Origin: an uncultured bacterium
Lineage (GTDB): Bacteria; Planctomycetota; Phycisphaerae; Phycisphaerales; UBA1924
Direction of reading: 5' to 3'
NCBI GenBank assembly: GCA_903834785.1
Contig: CAILKP010000071.1
Coordinates: forward strand, 1-32,775
DNA length: 32,775 nucleotides
Part shown: piece after piece, positions 1 to 7,182 of the stretch
Numbering within the stretch: the stretch's first letter is position 1
How the letters are laid out: each line of letters starts with the position of its first letter
Made by a program: the position numbers and the translations under genes
The notes under the pieces: generated by a model
Told to the model about the DNA's origin: nothing
The model's input: the letters and a program-made list of their open reading frames with translations, nothing else
The model's database searches: none

Positions 1-1
1 C

Positions 2-115
2 AAAGTGGCCATCACGGCCTGCATGCGCAAGCTCCTGACCATCATCAACGCCCTGGTGCGTGACGACCTGCTCTGGGGCGAAAAGAAAAAACCAAATCAG
101 CCTCAAAATCATTGA
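2..115 (+). CDS. IS110-family transposase, C-terminal end (partial)
   Basis: The frame opens at the window edge, so only the last 37 residues are visible. They read KVAITACMRKLLTIINALVRD and a short basic tail, which matches the well conserved C-terminal helix of IS110/IS116/IS902 transposases (KVALTACMRKLL type). These enzymes are DEDD/RuvC-like recombinases that move IS110 elements and usually lack long terminal inverted repeats. The catalytic domain would lie to the left of the window, so it is not known whether the copy is intact. The stop at 113-115 is followed at once by TTGAGACACAGTCGC, probably the right end of the element, although that boundary is an inference. Confidence 0.8.
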   Translation, partial: KVAITACMRKLLTIINALVRDDLLWGEKKKPNQPQNH

Positions 116-153
116 CTTGAGACACAGTCGCTTTCCTCTTTTCTCTTCCCCGC

Positions 154-924
154 TTGGCCCTCAAACTCCACAACCTGATCGTCATCGACATCGAGGCCTC
201 GTGCTGGGAGGATCCGGTGCCGGGTTCCGATGCGGAGCGGGCGGGCACGCGCGATGAGGTCGGGTTCATTCCGGCGGCCCAGCAGCGGGAGATCATCGAG
301 ATCGGCGTGTGCCTGATCGAGCTCAAGACGCTGGATGTGTCGCAGCGGTGGTCCACACTGGTGCGGCCGGCAGTGGCCGAGATCTCGCCGTACTGCACGA
401 AGCTGACCAGTCTCACCGCGGCGCAGCTGGAGGGTGCGACAGACTTCGTCGGGGCCATCGCGGGGCTGCGGACGTGGCTTGGCACCGTGCGGCTGGCCCA
501 GCAGGGTGTGCCGATGTACGGCCTGCCCAGCGCGGGGCCGCACGCCACGGTGGACGGTGCGGCAGAGGAAATGTGCCGCCAGCCGATTGCCAGTTGGGGC
601 ACGTTTGACCGGCTGCTGCTGGAGCGGCAGTGTCAGCGGCTGGGCATGGCGTTTCCGTTCTCGACGACGCACTTTAACCTCAAGGCGCTGTTTCCGATCT
701 TCGGGCGGAGCAACTTCACCGGGCGGGAACTGTCGCTGCGGGTGGCCCTGCGGACGGCGGATGTGCCCGAGACGGGGACGCACCACCGGGCGGAGGATGA
801 TGCCGCCCATGCCGCGGGCGTGGCGGTTTCGATGCTCAAGGCGCTCCGAAGCCGCGAGGCGGGAGTGGCCAGGGCCGTAGCCGCGGTGGTGGTCGAGGAC
901 CCGGCGGATTCGGACCGGGCGTGA
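154..924 (+). CDS. 3'-5' exonuclease, DEDDh family (KapD/ERI-1-like)
   Basis: A 256-residue single-domain exonuclease of the RNase T/DnaQ superfamily. All five catalytic positions of the DEDDh class are visible: D12 and E14 (VIDIEASC), D152 (WGTFDR), and H211 with D216 (HRAEDD). The IDIEASCW opening and the ExxEIG segment after it resemble KapD/ERI-1-like exonucleases rather than the DNA polymerase epsilon subunit. The expected activity is two-metal 3'-to-5' hydrolysis of RNA or DNA; the substrate cannot be read from sequence. The start is TTG, the only start codon just before the conserved first strand, and it has no clear Shine-Dalgarno. The gene lies just after the IS110 end, so the element may have altered its promoter. 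A 105-nt gap separates it from pabB. Confidence 0.85.
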   Translation: MALKLHNLIVIDIEASCWEDPVPGSDAERAGTRDEVGFIPAAQQREIIEIGVCLIELKTLDVSQRWSTLVRPAVAEISPYCTKLTSLTAAQLEGATDFVGAIAGLRTWLGTVRLAQQGVPMYGLPSAGPHATVDGAAEEMCRQPIASWGTFDRLLLERQCQRLGMAFPFSTTHFNLKALFPIFGRSNFTGRELSLRVALRTADVPETGTHHRAEDDAAHAAGVAVSMLKALRSREAGVARAVAAVVVEDPADSDRA

Positions 925-1029
925 GGATGCCCAAAGCGGCGGGCTTGGGGAACCACCGGGGCGGCGGGTGTCGTATCGTCTGGCCCGCCAGTTGGCGGTT
1001 GCACCTGCCTTTTCATCGGATCCACCGCC

Positions 1030-2511
1030 GTGCTCCCCATTGATGAACTCAGCTCGATTTCCCCGGCCGAAATGCTCCTGCAGTGGCCGCGCTGGCATCG
1101 GCTTGTTGCGCTGCTGTCGGGCACATCGGCAGTGGGCGGTGCGGCACCGTCGGATAGTCGCTGGTCGATTCTGGCCGAGCCGGACCGGGTGATCAGCGAG
1201 TCGCTGCCGGGCTCGCTGTTTGGCGGCAACTGCCTGCCGCGGCCGAGGGCGGATGCTGGCGATGAGCCGCCGTTTCTGGGCGGGTACATCGGGTACATGG
1301 GGTATGACTTTGGTGCCAGCATGCACCCCAAGGCGGCGGGTGTGAACCGGCCGGCGGGCAAGGATGCGCCGGCGGCCGATGAGCCGGGGGCGTGGCCGCA
1401 GTGCCAGATGCATCGCTGCCAGGCCGCGCTGTGCCACGACGGGCTGAAGAACCGCTGGTGGGTGGTGGGCCAGCCCAAGTTCGCCGGCCCGCTGCGTGAC
1501 ATGGCGCGTGCGGTGGCAACGGCCAAGTATCGCCAGCCGACGGACTTTGCCATTGGCCCGGTGGCCAGCGCGTGGTCGCAGCAGGGCTACACCGATGGTG
1601 TGACCCGCGCTCAGGAGCACATTGCGCGGGGCGATGTGTACCAGATGAATCTCACGCACACGCTGGCGGGCAGCTTCAGCGGCAGCGGGCGGGCACTGAT
1701 GGCCCACCTGCACAGCCGCAGCCATGCGTGGTTCGGCGCGTATCTGGAATCGCCCGAGTTCGGCGGGATGCGGCGCATCTACTGCGGGCAGAGCCCCGAG
1801 CTGTTCCTGAAGATCACGCCGCGGCAGGGCGGCGGCTGGCTGGTGCAGACGCGGCCGATGAAGGGCACGCGCCCGCTGGCGGCCGATGACGGTCAGCGGC
1901 GGACGGCCGAGGCTGAGCTGCTGGCCAGCGAGAAGGAAAACGCCGAGCTGACGATGATCGTGGACCTGATGCGCAACGACCTGGGCAGGGTGTGCAGCCC
2001 CGGCACGGTGGAGGTGACGGCGCCCCGTGGCATTGAGCAGCATGGTGAGCCGCGGAGCGGCGTGTTGCAGGCCACGGCCACGGTGCAGGGCGTGCTGGCG
2101 CCGGGCGTTTCGCTCGATGCACTGCTGGCGGCGACGCTGCCGGGCGGATCAATCACCGGTGCGCCCAAGCTGCGGGCGATGCAGCTGATCGATGAGATCG
2201 AGCCGCAGCGGCGCGGGCCGTACTGCGGCGTGGTGGGCTTCTTCTCTGAGTGCGGGCGGGTGGAGCTGGCGATGGCCATTCGCACCGCGCTGGTGGCCGG
2301 GCCGGGGCCGAACCCGACCATGCCGCGGACGGCGCCGGTTGCGGGCTCGATGGTGGCGGACCCGGTGCTGCACTGCGACCGGCTGGAGTCCGGACGGCTG
2401 TGCTTCCCGGTGGGTGCGGGGATTGTGGCTGATTCGGTGGCCCAGGCGGAGTGGGAGGAGACGCTGGCCAAAGCGGCGGTGCTGGAGGCAGGCCGGGGCG
2501 GAGGGGTGTGA
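1030..2511 (+). CDS. pabB: aminodeoxychorismate synthase component I (PabB)
   Basis: A chorismate-binding enzyme of 493 residues. An N-terminal anthranilate synthase I-type domain (GGYIGYMGYDFG, about residues 82-93) precedes the catalytic domain, which contains GDVYQMNLTHTL, PMKGTRP, ENAELTMIVDLMRNDLGRV, PGGSITGAPK and the terminal GAGIVADS. The Lys in PMKGT (K278) is the residue that distinguishes aminodeoxychorismate synthases from anthranilate synthases, which have Ala there, so PabB is preferred over TrpE. The enzyme uses ammonia from a PabA glutaminase to make 4-amino-4-deoxychorismate for p-aminobenzoate and folate synthesis. No pabA or pabC is in the window. The start is GTG at 1030; its leader shows neither a clear Shine-Dalgarno nor a nearby -10 hexamer, so the start is the least certain part. 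Confidence 0.9.
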   Translation: MLPIDELSSISPAEMLLQWPRWHRLVALLSGTSAVGGAAPSDSRWSILAEPDRVISESLPGSLFGGNCLPRPRADAGDEPPFLGGYIGYMGYDFGASMHPKAAGVNRPAGKDAPAADEPGAWPQCQMHRCQAALCHDGLKNRWWVVGQPKFAGPLRDMARAVATAKYRQPTDFAIGPVASAWSQQGYTDGVTRAQEHIARGDVYQMNLTHTLAGSFSGSGRALMAHLHSRSHAWFGAYLESPEFGGMRRIYCGQSPELFLKITPRQGGGWLVQTRPMKGTRPLAADDGQRRTAEAELLASEKENAELTMIVDLMRNDLGRVCSPGTVEVTAPRGIEQHGEPRSGVLQATATVQGVLAPGVSLDALLAATLPGGSITGAPKLRAMQLIDEIEPQRRGPYCGVVGFFSECGRVELAMAIRTALVAGPGPNPTMPRTAPVAGSMVADPVLHCDRLESGRLCFPVGAGIVADSVAQAEWEETLAKAAVLEAGRGGGV

Positions 2512-2558
2512 GGTTGGTGGTGGGGTGGGCTGGTTGGGCCGGGCCGATTCGGGCCCAC

Positions 2559-2564
2559 TACCGT
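2559..2564 (+). promoter_or_regulatory. -10-like TACCGT directly upstream of the 2570 start
   Basis: TACCGT ends 5 nt before the ATG at 2570. A transcript begun the usual six to seven bases downstream would start at the initiation codon itself. TTGGGC at 2534-2539 is a weak -35 candidate with a 19-nt spacer. There is no Shine-Dalgarno, which supports a leaderless message. Predicted from sequence only. Confidence 0.45.
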
Positions 2565-2569
2565 GGGCC

Positions 2570-3445
2570 ATGGCCGAGCCCGAACTTGCCGAACTGCAGC
2601 CCCTGGATCTGTATGAACGCTGCGTGCAGTCACCCGATGAACTTGTGGGCATGCTGCACGCCATTCATGGCGGCGGCGGTGGAGGCGGTGGCAAGGGCGG
2701 GGCCCGCGAACCGCTGAAACTGGCGGAGGATTTTTGCGGCTCGGGCGCGACGAGTCTGGCGTGGATCAAGGCCGGGCTGGAGATGCAACTCAAGCGGCAG
2801 GCGGTGGCGTGCGACCTGGATGCCGCGGCCATTGCGCGGCTGAAGCGCACGGCCAAGGCGGCGGGTGCGGGCGTGGCGGGGGCTATCAAGGCCGTGCAGC
2901 GAGATGTGGTGCTGGGCCGGCCGGGGATGGACCGGGCGACGGCCTCGGCGGATGTGGTGTTTGTCGGGAATTTCTCGATCGGGTACATCCATCAGCGGCC
3001 CCTGCTGGTGAAGTACTTGAAACGCTGCCGCACCCGGCTGAACAAGGGCGGCGCGGTGGTGGTGGATACCTACGGCGGTGCGACGAGCTACACGCCCGGT
3101 GCGCTGAAGCGGAAGTTCAAGCTGGCTGATGGGCGGACGATTCACTACACCTGGCAGCAGCTGACGGCCAACCCGCTGACGGCGATGGTGGAGAACCGGC
3201 TGCATTTCCGCGTGGAGTACAAGGGCGAGATCGTGCAGGATGTGCCGGATGCGTTCATCTATCACTGGCGGCTGTGGAGCGTGCCGGAACTGCGAGAGGC
3301 GATGGCCGAGGCCGGCCTGCGGCGGATCGAGGTGTATGACCAGGTGCCCGATGCGGAGGATGGCGACGGGCTGATGCTGATGCAGCCGGTGGACGGCTCG
3401 GAGATGGACGAGAGCTTTGCGGTGCTGATGGCGGGGCGGAAGTAA
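2570..3445 (+). CDS. class I SAM-dependent methyltransferase
   Basis: A 291-residue Rossmann methyltransferase. Motif I is LAEDFCGSGATSLAW (about residues 50-64), the acidic end of strand 2 is ACDLD, and a VVFVGNFSIGY segment forms the motif IV region. The substrate is unknown. The N-terminus carries YERCVQSP, a stretch seen in uncharacterised bacterial methyltransferases. Residues about 34-41 are an uninterrupted run of eight glycines encoded by GGC/GGT/GGA triplets, a triplet-repeat-like tract that may vary in length between strains. The ATG at 2570 is chosen because it precedes the first conserved residues and has a -10-like hexamer 5 nt upstream. The frame stays open much further upstream, but only as an antisense-free overlap with pabB. 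The gene converges on the PIN toxin gene with an 11-nt gap. Confidence 0.8.
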   Translation: MAEPELAELQPLDLYERCVQSPDELVGMLHAIHGGGGGGGGKGGAREPLKLAEDFCGSGATSLAWIKAGLEMQLKRQAVACDLDAAAIARLKRTAKAAGAGVAGAIKAVQRDVVLGRPGMDRATASADVVFVGNFSIGYIHQRPLLVKYLKRCRTRLNKGGAVVVDTYGGATSYTPGALKRKFKLADGRTIHYTWQQLTANPLTAMVENRLHFRVEYKGEIVQDVPDAFIYHWRLWSVPELREAMAEAGLRRIEVYDQVPDAEDGDGLMLMQPVDGSEMDESFAVLMAGRK

Positions 3446-3456
3446 GCCCTTGCTGG

Positions 3457-3879
3457 CTACTTCAGATCCGCCAGCAGCATGACCCGTCGGGCCAAGCGGG
3501 TGCCGGTCAGCGAGCGGGCGAGCCGGGCATCATCGGTCACTAGCGTGGCCGAGTCGCGAGCCGCCAGAGCAAGGTAGAGCGATTCGTACACGGTGCGATC
3601 GTGCTCGAGGGCGAGTGTCATGGCCTCGCCCAGCAGCGGCACGCACGGATGCAGTTCAACCGGGAAGGCAAGCGACTGGCTGACGATCAGGGATGCGTCG
3701 GCCTTGGTCAGCGTGCCGCGGCGGGCGTACTTCCACACCACACTGGCGACCTCGGTCCAAAGCAGCTCGGGTGCGGAGAGGACGAACCGACCGCTGAGCA
3801 GCAGCCGGGCACGATCGGCATCGGCCTCGGGCAGGAACCACTTGGCCGCGACGGAGGCATCAACAACGATTTGCTTCAC
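3457..3879 (-). CDS. PIN-domain ribonuclease toxin (VapC/FitB-like)
   Basis: A 140-residue single PIN domain. The acidic metal-binding set is D7 (VVDASV), E43 (WTEVASVVWK), the position in TVYESLYLALA, and D116/D117 (LVTDDARL). The third position is usually Asp in VapC proteins (YDxxYLALA) but is Glu here (E99), a conservative change that keeps a carboxylate. Family members cleave tRNA or other RNA and are held inactive by the partner antitoxin. The gene overlaps the upstream antitoxin by four bases (ATGA), the usual coupled arrangement of toxin-antitoxin operons, so it is translated after the antitoxin from one message. The target RNA cannot be predicted. Confidence 0.88.
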   Translation of the reverse strand: MKQIVVDASVAAKWFLPEADADRARLLLSGRFVLSAPELLWTEVASVVWKYARRGTLTKADASLIVSQSLAFPVELHPCVPLLGEAMTLALEHDRTVYESLYLALAARDSATLVTDDARLARSLTGTRLARRVMLLADLK

Positions 3880-4208
3880 CGCGTGCGGTCCTGGTCAAGC
3901 ATCGCCCGGGTCTGGCCGAAGGTGTGCCCGGCCAGTCGTGCCTGCCACTGCTCGCTGATGCGGGCGGCCTCGTCGAAGTTGCGGTGCGCCTCGCGGCGGA
4001 GTGAGAGGTGCAGTTCGGCTTGGAGGGAATGGCCGTGCCGCTCGGCGCGGGAGCGGAAGACCGCGAGTAGTTCGGGCTCCAGCCCGCGGAGCAGGAGGTT
4101 GGCCGGCTTGCCCCGGGAGGTGCTGGAGGAGCGGGAGGGGCGGGAGGGGCGGGAGGAGGGAGTTCGCCGGGTCATCTTGGTAGTATCGGATCGTGCGGTG
4201 CGGGACAT
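3876..4208 (-). CDS. FitA-like ribbon-helix-helix antitoxin
   Basis: A 110-residue protein whose core at about residues 36-72 (ANLLLRGLEPELL, then RAERHGHSLQAEL) is the FitA/VapB-type ribbon-helix-helix DNA-binding domain. The C-terminal 35 residues would bind and neutralise the PIN toxin encoded next. Residues 13-33 are an unusual Ser/Arg/Pro-rich tract (SRPSRPSRSSSTSR) that is not part of the fold. Start choice: ATG at 4208 has a TATCAT hexamer 6 nt upstream with a TTGCTG -35 at 17-nt spacing, which fits a leaderless message. The alternative ATG at 4175 would remove 11 residues outside the domain and has no Shine-Dalgarno. Autorepression by the RHH protein at the upstream palindrome is the expected control. 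Confidence 0.82.
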   Translation of the reverse strand: MSRTARSDTTKMTRRTPSSRPSRPSRSSSTSRGKPANLLLRGLEPELLAVFRSRAERHGHSLQAELHLSLRREAHRNFDEAARISEQWQARLAGHTFGQTRAMLDQDRTR

Positions 4209-4214
4209 GCTACA

Positions 4215-4243
4215 ATGATATCATACTGATACCACTCCAGCAA
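4215..4243 (-). promoter_or_regulatory. promoter with overlapping palindromic operator for the antitoxin-toxin operon
   Basis: On the minus strand, TTGCTG (4243-4238), a 17-nt spacer and TATCAT (4220-4215) form a good sigma-70-like promoter. The -10 lies inside a perfect 10-bp palindrome, ATGATATCAT (4215-4224), and the TGATA half occurs again at 4226-4230. RHH antitoxins bind short palindromes of this kind, so it is a likely autoregulatory operator. Predicted from sequence only. Confidence 0.5.
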
Positions 4244-4326
4244 GGGGCGGATAACGGTGGTTGATACGCGATGGCTCCGGTGCACCGGTCCGCTGGAGTG
4301 GCGCGTTGCCGCAGCGGCTGGCCTGC

Positions 4327-4332
4327 TATGTT
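4327..4332 (+). promoter_or_regulatory. -10-like TATGTT upstream of the MATE gene
   Basis: TATGTT ends 10 nt before the ATG at 4343. TTGCCG at 4306-4311 gives a 15-nt spacer. No Shine-Dalgarno lies between the hexamer and the start, so a leader of only a few bases is predicted. This supports MSDSNG as the N-terminus rather than an ATG further upstream. Confidence 0.4.
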
Positions 4333-4342
4333 CTGGTCGGTT

Positions 4343-5902
4343 ATGAGCGATTCCAACGGCAACAACCCGACCAACCGCCCCGCCGACTCCCCGGCGGTGC
4401 CCTTGAACCCCTCCGGCGATGACCTGGTCCGTGGCGGGCTGTTTGCCGAGCTGTGGGAGATGCTCAAGCTTGCCGCACCGACGGTGGCGACGATGGTGTC
4501 GTACACGGCGATGCAGTTTGTTGATGGATTGATGGTTTCGAAGATCGATCCGCCGGATCCGGCGTATGTGGCGGCCCAGGGCAACGGTGGTGTGTGGGCG
4601 TTTCTGCCGATCAGCTTTGTCATGGGCATGATCGGGGTGGTCAATACGTATGTTTCGCAGAATCTTGGCGCTGGCAAGCCGGAGCGGGCACCGGCGTACG
4701 CGTGGAACGCGCTGTGGGTGTCGGTCGGGGCGTATGTGCTCATGCTCGGCTATGCACTGGTGCTGCCGAGCATCTTTGCGGCCGGTGAGAGCGGCAAGTC
4801 CGCCCGGCTGCTGGAGATGGAGACGCAGTACGCCCAGATCCTGCTGTTCGGCTCGCTGCTGACGATGGGCACGCGGTCGATGGCGCAGTTCTTCTACGGG
4901 TTGCACCGGCCGGCGGTGGTGTTTGTTGCCGCACTGTGCGGTAATGCGGTGAACCTGGTGGGCAACTGGCTGCTGATCTACGGGCGGCCGGAGCTTGGGA
5001 TTCCGGCGATGGGCGTGGCGGGTGCGGCGATCGCCACGGTCATCGGCACGGGGGCGGAGTTTGCCGTGCCGATGGTGGTGTTCCTGTCGCGCAAGTACAA
5101 CGAGCAGTACCGCACGCGTTCGGCATGGCGGCCCAGTCTGTCGCACGCTCGCGACATTTTCCGCATCGGCTGGGCACCGGCGGTCATGTTCGGCAACGAG
5201 ATGGCGTGCTGGGCGATCTTCATGACCAAGCTGGCCGGCAGCTTCGGGGTCGAGCACAACACCGCGGGCTGGATTGTGCTGCGGTACATGCACCTGAGCT
5301 TCATGCCGGCGCTCGGGCTTTCGTTTGCCATCACGTCGGTGGTGGGCAAGGCCATCGGGGCCGGGCGGCCGGATGTGGCCCGGCACAAGGCCAAGCTGGG
5401 TGTCATGCTTGCCGCGGCGTATATGACGCTGTGTGCGGCGGGCTTTGTGGTGTTCCAGAACTCGCTGGTGGGGGTGTTTATCGCGGAGAACACCGCGCCG
5501 CAGGTGGCGGCCAAGGTCGTCACCATCGGCACGGGCATTCTGCTGATTGCCGCGGTGTTCCAGCTCTTTGACGGCATCGGGATCGCCCTGATCGGCGCCC
5601 TGCGCGGGGCGGGTGACACGGTGGTGCCGGGCGTGGCGACGATCATTCTGGCCTGGACGCTGATTGTGGGCCTGGGCTGGCTGCTGACGAAGGTGGCCCC
5701 GGGGCTGGAGAGTCGGGGGCCGTGGATCGGTGCGGCGGCGTACATCATCGTGCTGGGGCTGTTCCTGCTGTGGCGGTGGAACAGCGGGGCGTGGACGAAG
5801 ATCAAACTGCTGGAGCACTCGGCCTCGGCCGGTGGCTCGGGTGGCGCAGTGGCGGGGGGAGCAGCATCGGAGCTTCCGGGCGGCGGGCCGCACAGCGCAT
5901 AA
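4343..5902 (+). CDS. MATE-family multidrug/organic cation efflux transporter
   Basis: A 519-residue polytopic membrane protein with the MATE/MOP layout: about twelve hydrophobic helices in two similar halves. The first begins with LWEMLKLAAPTVATMVSYTAMQFVDGLMVS and the second with IFRIGWAPAVMFGNEMACW. Further family landmarks are GMIGVVNTYVSQNLGAG in the N-half and the IGALRGAGDTVVP stretch in the C-half. MATE proteins export drugs or metabolites with Na+ or H+. The same superfamily contains Wzx lipid-linked-sugar flippases, and a glycosyltransferase follows 11 nt downstream, so a role in glycan export is possible but not shown. The C-terminal 40 residues are Gly/Ser/Ala-rich. Start 4343 is chosen because the more upstream ATGs add a non-conserved arginine-rich stretch. 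Confidence 0.88.
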   Translation: MSDSNGNNPTNRPADSPAVPLNPSGDDLVRGGLFAELWEMLKLAAPTVATMVSYTAMQFVDGLMVSKIDPPDPAYVAAQGNGGVWAFLPISFVMGMIGVVNTYVSQNLGAGKPERAPAYAWNALWVSVGAYVLMLGYALVLPSIFAAGESGKSARLLEMETQYAQILLFGSLLTMGTRSMAQFFYGLHRPAVVFVAALCGNAVNLVGNWLLIYGRPELGIPAMGVAGAAIATVIGTGAEFAVPMVVFLSRKYNEQYRTRSAWRPSLSHARDIFRIGWAPAVMFGNEMACWAIFMTKLAGSFGVEHNTAGWIVLRYMHLSFMPALGLSFAITSVVGKAIGAGRPDVARHKAKLGVMLAAAYMTLCAAGFVVFQNSLVGVFIAENTAPQVAAKVVTIGTGILLIAAVFQLFDGIGIALIGALRGAGDTVVPGVATIILAWTLIVGLGWLLTKVAPGLESRGPWIGAAAYIIVLGLFLLWRWNSGAWTKIKLLEHSASAGGSGGAVAGGAASELPGGGPHSA

Positions 5903-5905
5903 TCT
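5900..5905 (+). promoter_or_regulatory. -10-like TAATCT upstream of the GT4 gene
   Basis: TAATCT overlaps the stop codon of the MATE gene and ends 8 nt before the ATG at 5914, with no Shine-Dalgarno between. The glycosyltransferase may therefore have its own near-leaderless promoter rather than being translated only from MATE read-through. Confidence 0.35.
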
Positions 5906-5913
5906 GTGGGCTG

Positions 5914-7122
5914 ATGAGGATCGCGTTTGTCTCAAGCATGGCAGGCGGCCCGTGGGGCGGCAGTGAGGAACTGTGGGCCGCAGCGGCGCGCGCGGCGCTG
6001 GATGCCGGGCACAGCGTGCACATCAGTGTGTACGACTGGTCGCCCCCGGCGGCGGCGGTGACGGCGCTGGCGCAGCGTGGGGCTGAGGTGAGCCCGCGGC
6101 CGCAGCGGCCCGGGCGGCTGTCGCTGCTGGCCGGCGGGCTGGCCGTGGCCATGAGTCGCGGGCGGGCGGGCTGGCCGCAGTGGCTTGCTTCGCTGCAGCG
6201 GTTTGCACCGGATGTGGTGGTGGTGTCGCAGGGCAGCGCGTACGAGTGTGTGGTGAAGAAAGGCACGCGGCAGCTGCTGGGCTGGCTGCAGCGCAGCGGC
6301 GTGCCGATGGTGAACCTGGTGCACCTGGCGCGAGGTGACACCAAGCGTGATAAGCCGGTGCGGCGGCGGGCCAGCGGGCTGTACAGCCTTGCGGCGGCGA
6401 ACCTGTTTGTCTGCCGCCGGCACGTGGCGGAGGTCTCGGCCTGGCTGGGCAGCGAGGTGCCCCGGGCCACGGTGGTGCGGAATCCGGTGAACCTGAAGGA
6501 GACGGCGGCACTGGCGTGGCCGGCGGGTGATGCCGCGGGGCCGACGCGGCTGGCGTGCGTGGGGCGGCTCGATGCGCGGATCAAGGGTCAGGATGTGCTG
6601 ATTCGTGCGCTGGCGCGGGTGGTTCAGGGTGATGGCGGGCGGAATGGTGCGGGCGGGCAGGACCTGGTGCTCTCACTGGCGGGCAGCGGGCCGGATGAAG
6701 GTGCGCTGCGTGCTCTGGCCGGTGAGCTTGGCGTGGCGGAGCGCGTGACGTTCCTCGGGCAGGTTAGTGATCTGCGGGCGCTGTGGTCGCAGCATCATCT
6801 GCTGGTGCTGGCATCGCACCTGGAGGGCATGCCGCTGGCGATGGTGGAGGCCACGCTGCTGGGCCGGCCTGCGCTGGTGACCGATGTGGGCGGGTGCGCC
6901 GACTGGGTGACTGACGGACAGCACGGCTGGATTGTGCCCGAGCCGACCGAGGAGGCCGTGACCGGCGCGCTGCGGCGGGCGATGGCGGTGCGAGAGCGGT
7001 GGCGAGAGATGGGCGTTGCCGCACGGCAGCGGGCGCTGGAGCTCTTTGATGGTGATGCGGGCGGGACGCTGCTGCGGGTCGCCACCGAGGTGGCCGGCCG
7101 CGGGGGTGGCGGGGCCAGGTGA
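5914..7122 (+). CDS. glycosyltransferase family 4 (GT-B fold)
   Basis: A 402-residue retaining GT-B glycosyltransferase. The N-terminal acceptor domain opens with RIAFVSSMAGGPWGGSEELW, a glycine-rich loop typical of GT4 enzymes. The C-terminal nucleotide-sugar domain contains CVGRLDARIKGQDVLI, a VTFLGQVSDLRALW segment and SHLEGMPLAMVEATLLGRPALVTDVGG, which carries the E(x7)E pair of the family. The donor and acceptor cannot be deduced. The gene is 11 nt behind the MATE transporter on the same strand, and a larger glycan cluster starts 2.1 kb downstream on the other strand, so a role in surface polysaccharide or glycolipid assembly is likely. There is no signal peptide, so it should act in the cytoplasm. 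Confidence 0.85.
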   Translation: MRIAFVSSMAGGPWGGSEELWAAAARAALDAGHSVHISVYDWSPPAAAVTALAQRGAEVSPRPQRPGRLSLLAGGLAVAMSRGRAGWPQWLASLQRFAPDVVVVSQGSAYECVVKKGTRQLLGWLQRSGVPMVNLVHLARGDTKRDKPVRRRASGLYSLAAANLFVCRRHVAEVSAWLGSEVPRATVVRNPVNLKETAALAWPAGDAAGPTRLACVGRLDARIKGQDVLIRALARVVQGDGGRNGAGGQDLVLSLAGSGPDEGALRALAGELGVAERVTFLGQVSDLRALWSQHHLLVLASHLEGMPLAMVEATLLGRPALVTDVGGCADWVTDGQHGWIVPEPTEEAVTGALRRAMAVRERWREMGVAARQRALELFDGDAGGTLLRVATEVAGRGGGGAR

Positions 7123-7171
7123 AGTGATGCGGGCGTTGTTCGGTCCCGGTGCGTGGGGCCCGCGCCGACGC

Positions 7172-7177
7172 TACCTT
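7172..7177 (+). promoter_or_regulatory. -10-like TACCTT that supports the GTG start at 7183
   Basis: TACCTT ends 5 nt before GTG 7183, the same spacing as for the methyltransferase at 2570. An upstream in-frame GTG at 7153 would place this hexamer inside the coding region and add ten residues with no counterpart in ABC-F proteins. Confidence 0.4.
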
Positions 7178-7182
7178 CCCCC

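Noticed and set aside
109..2043. Open frame of 644 codons on the minus strand, opposite the exonuclease and pabB.
   Set aside because: Its translation is rich in Arg, His and Pro with no domain, and it is an antisense shadow of two clear genes; high third-position GC leaves such frames open.
1030..2511. Anthranilate synthase TrpE as the identity of the chorismate enzyme.
   Set aside because: The PMKGT motif with Lys at the decisive position is that of aminodeoxychorismate synthase, and no trp gene is adjacent.
4172..5935. Open frame of 587 codons on the minus strand, opposite the MATE gene.
   Set aside because: Arg/His/Gln-rich composition, no motifs, fully covered by a convincing transporter gene.
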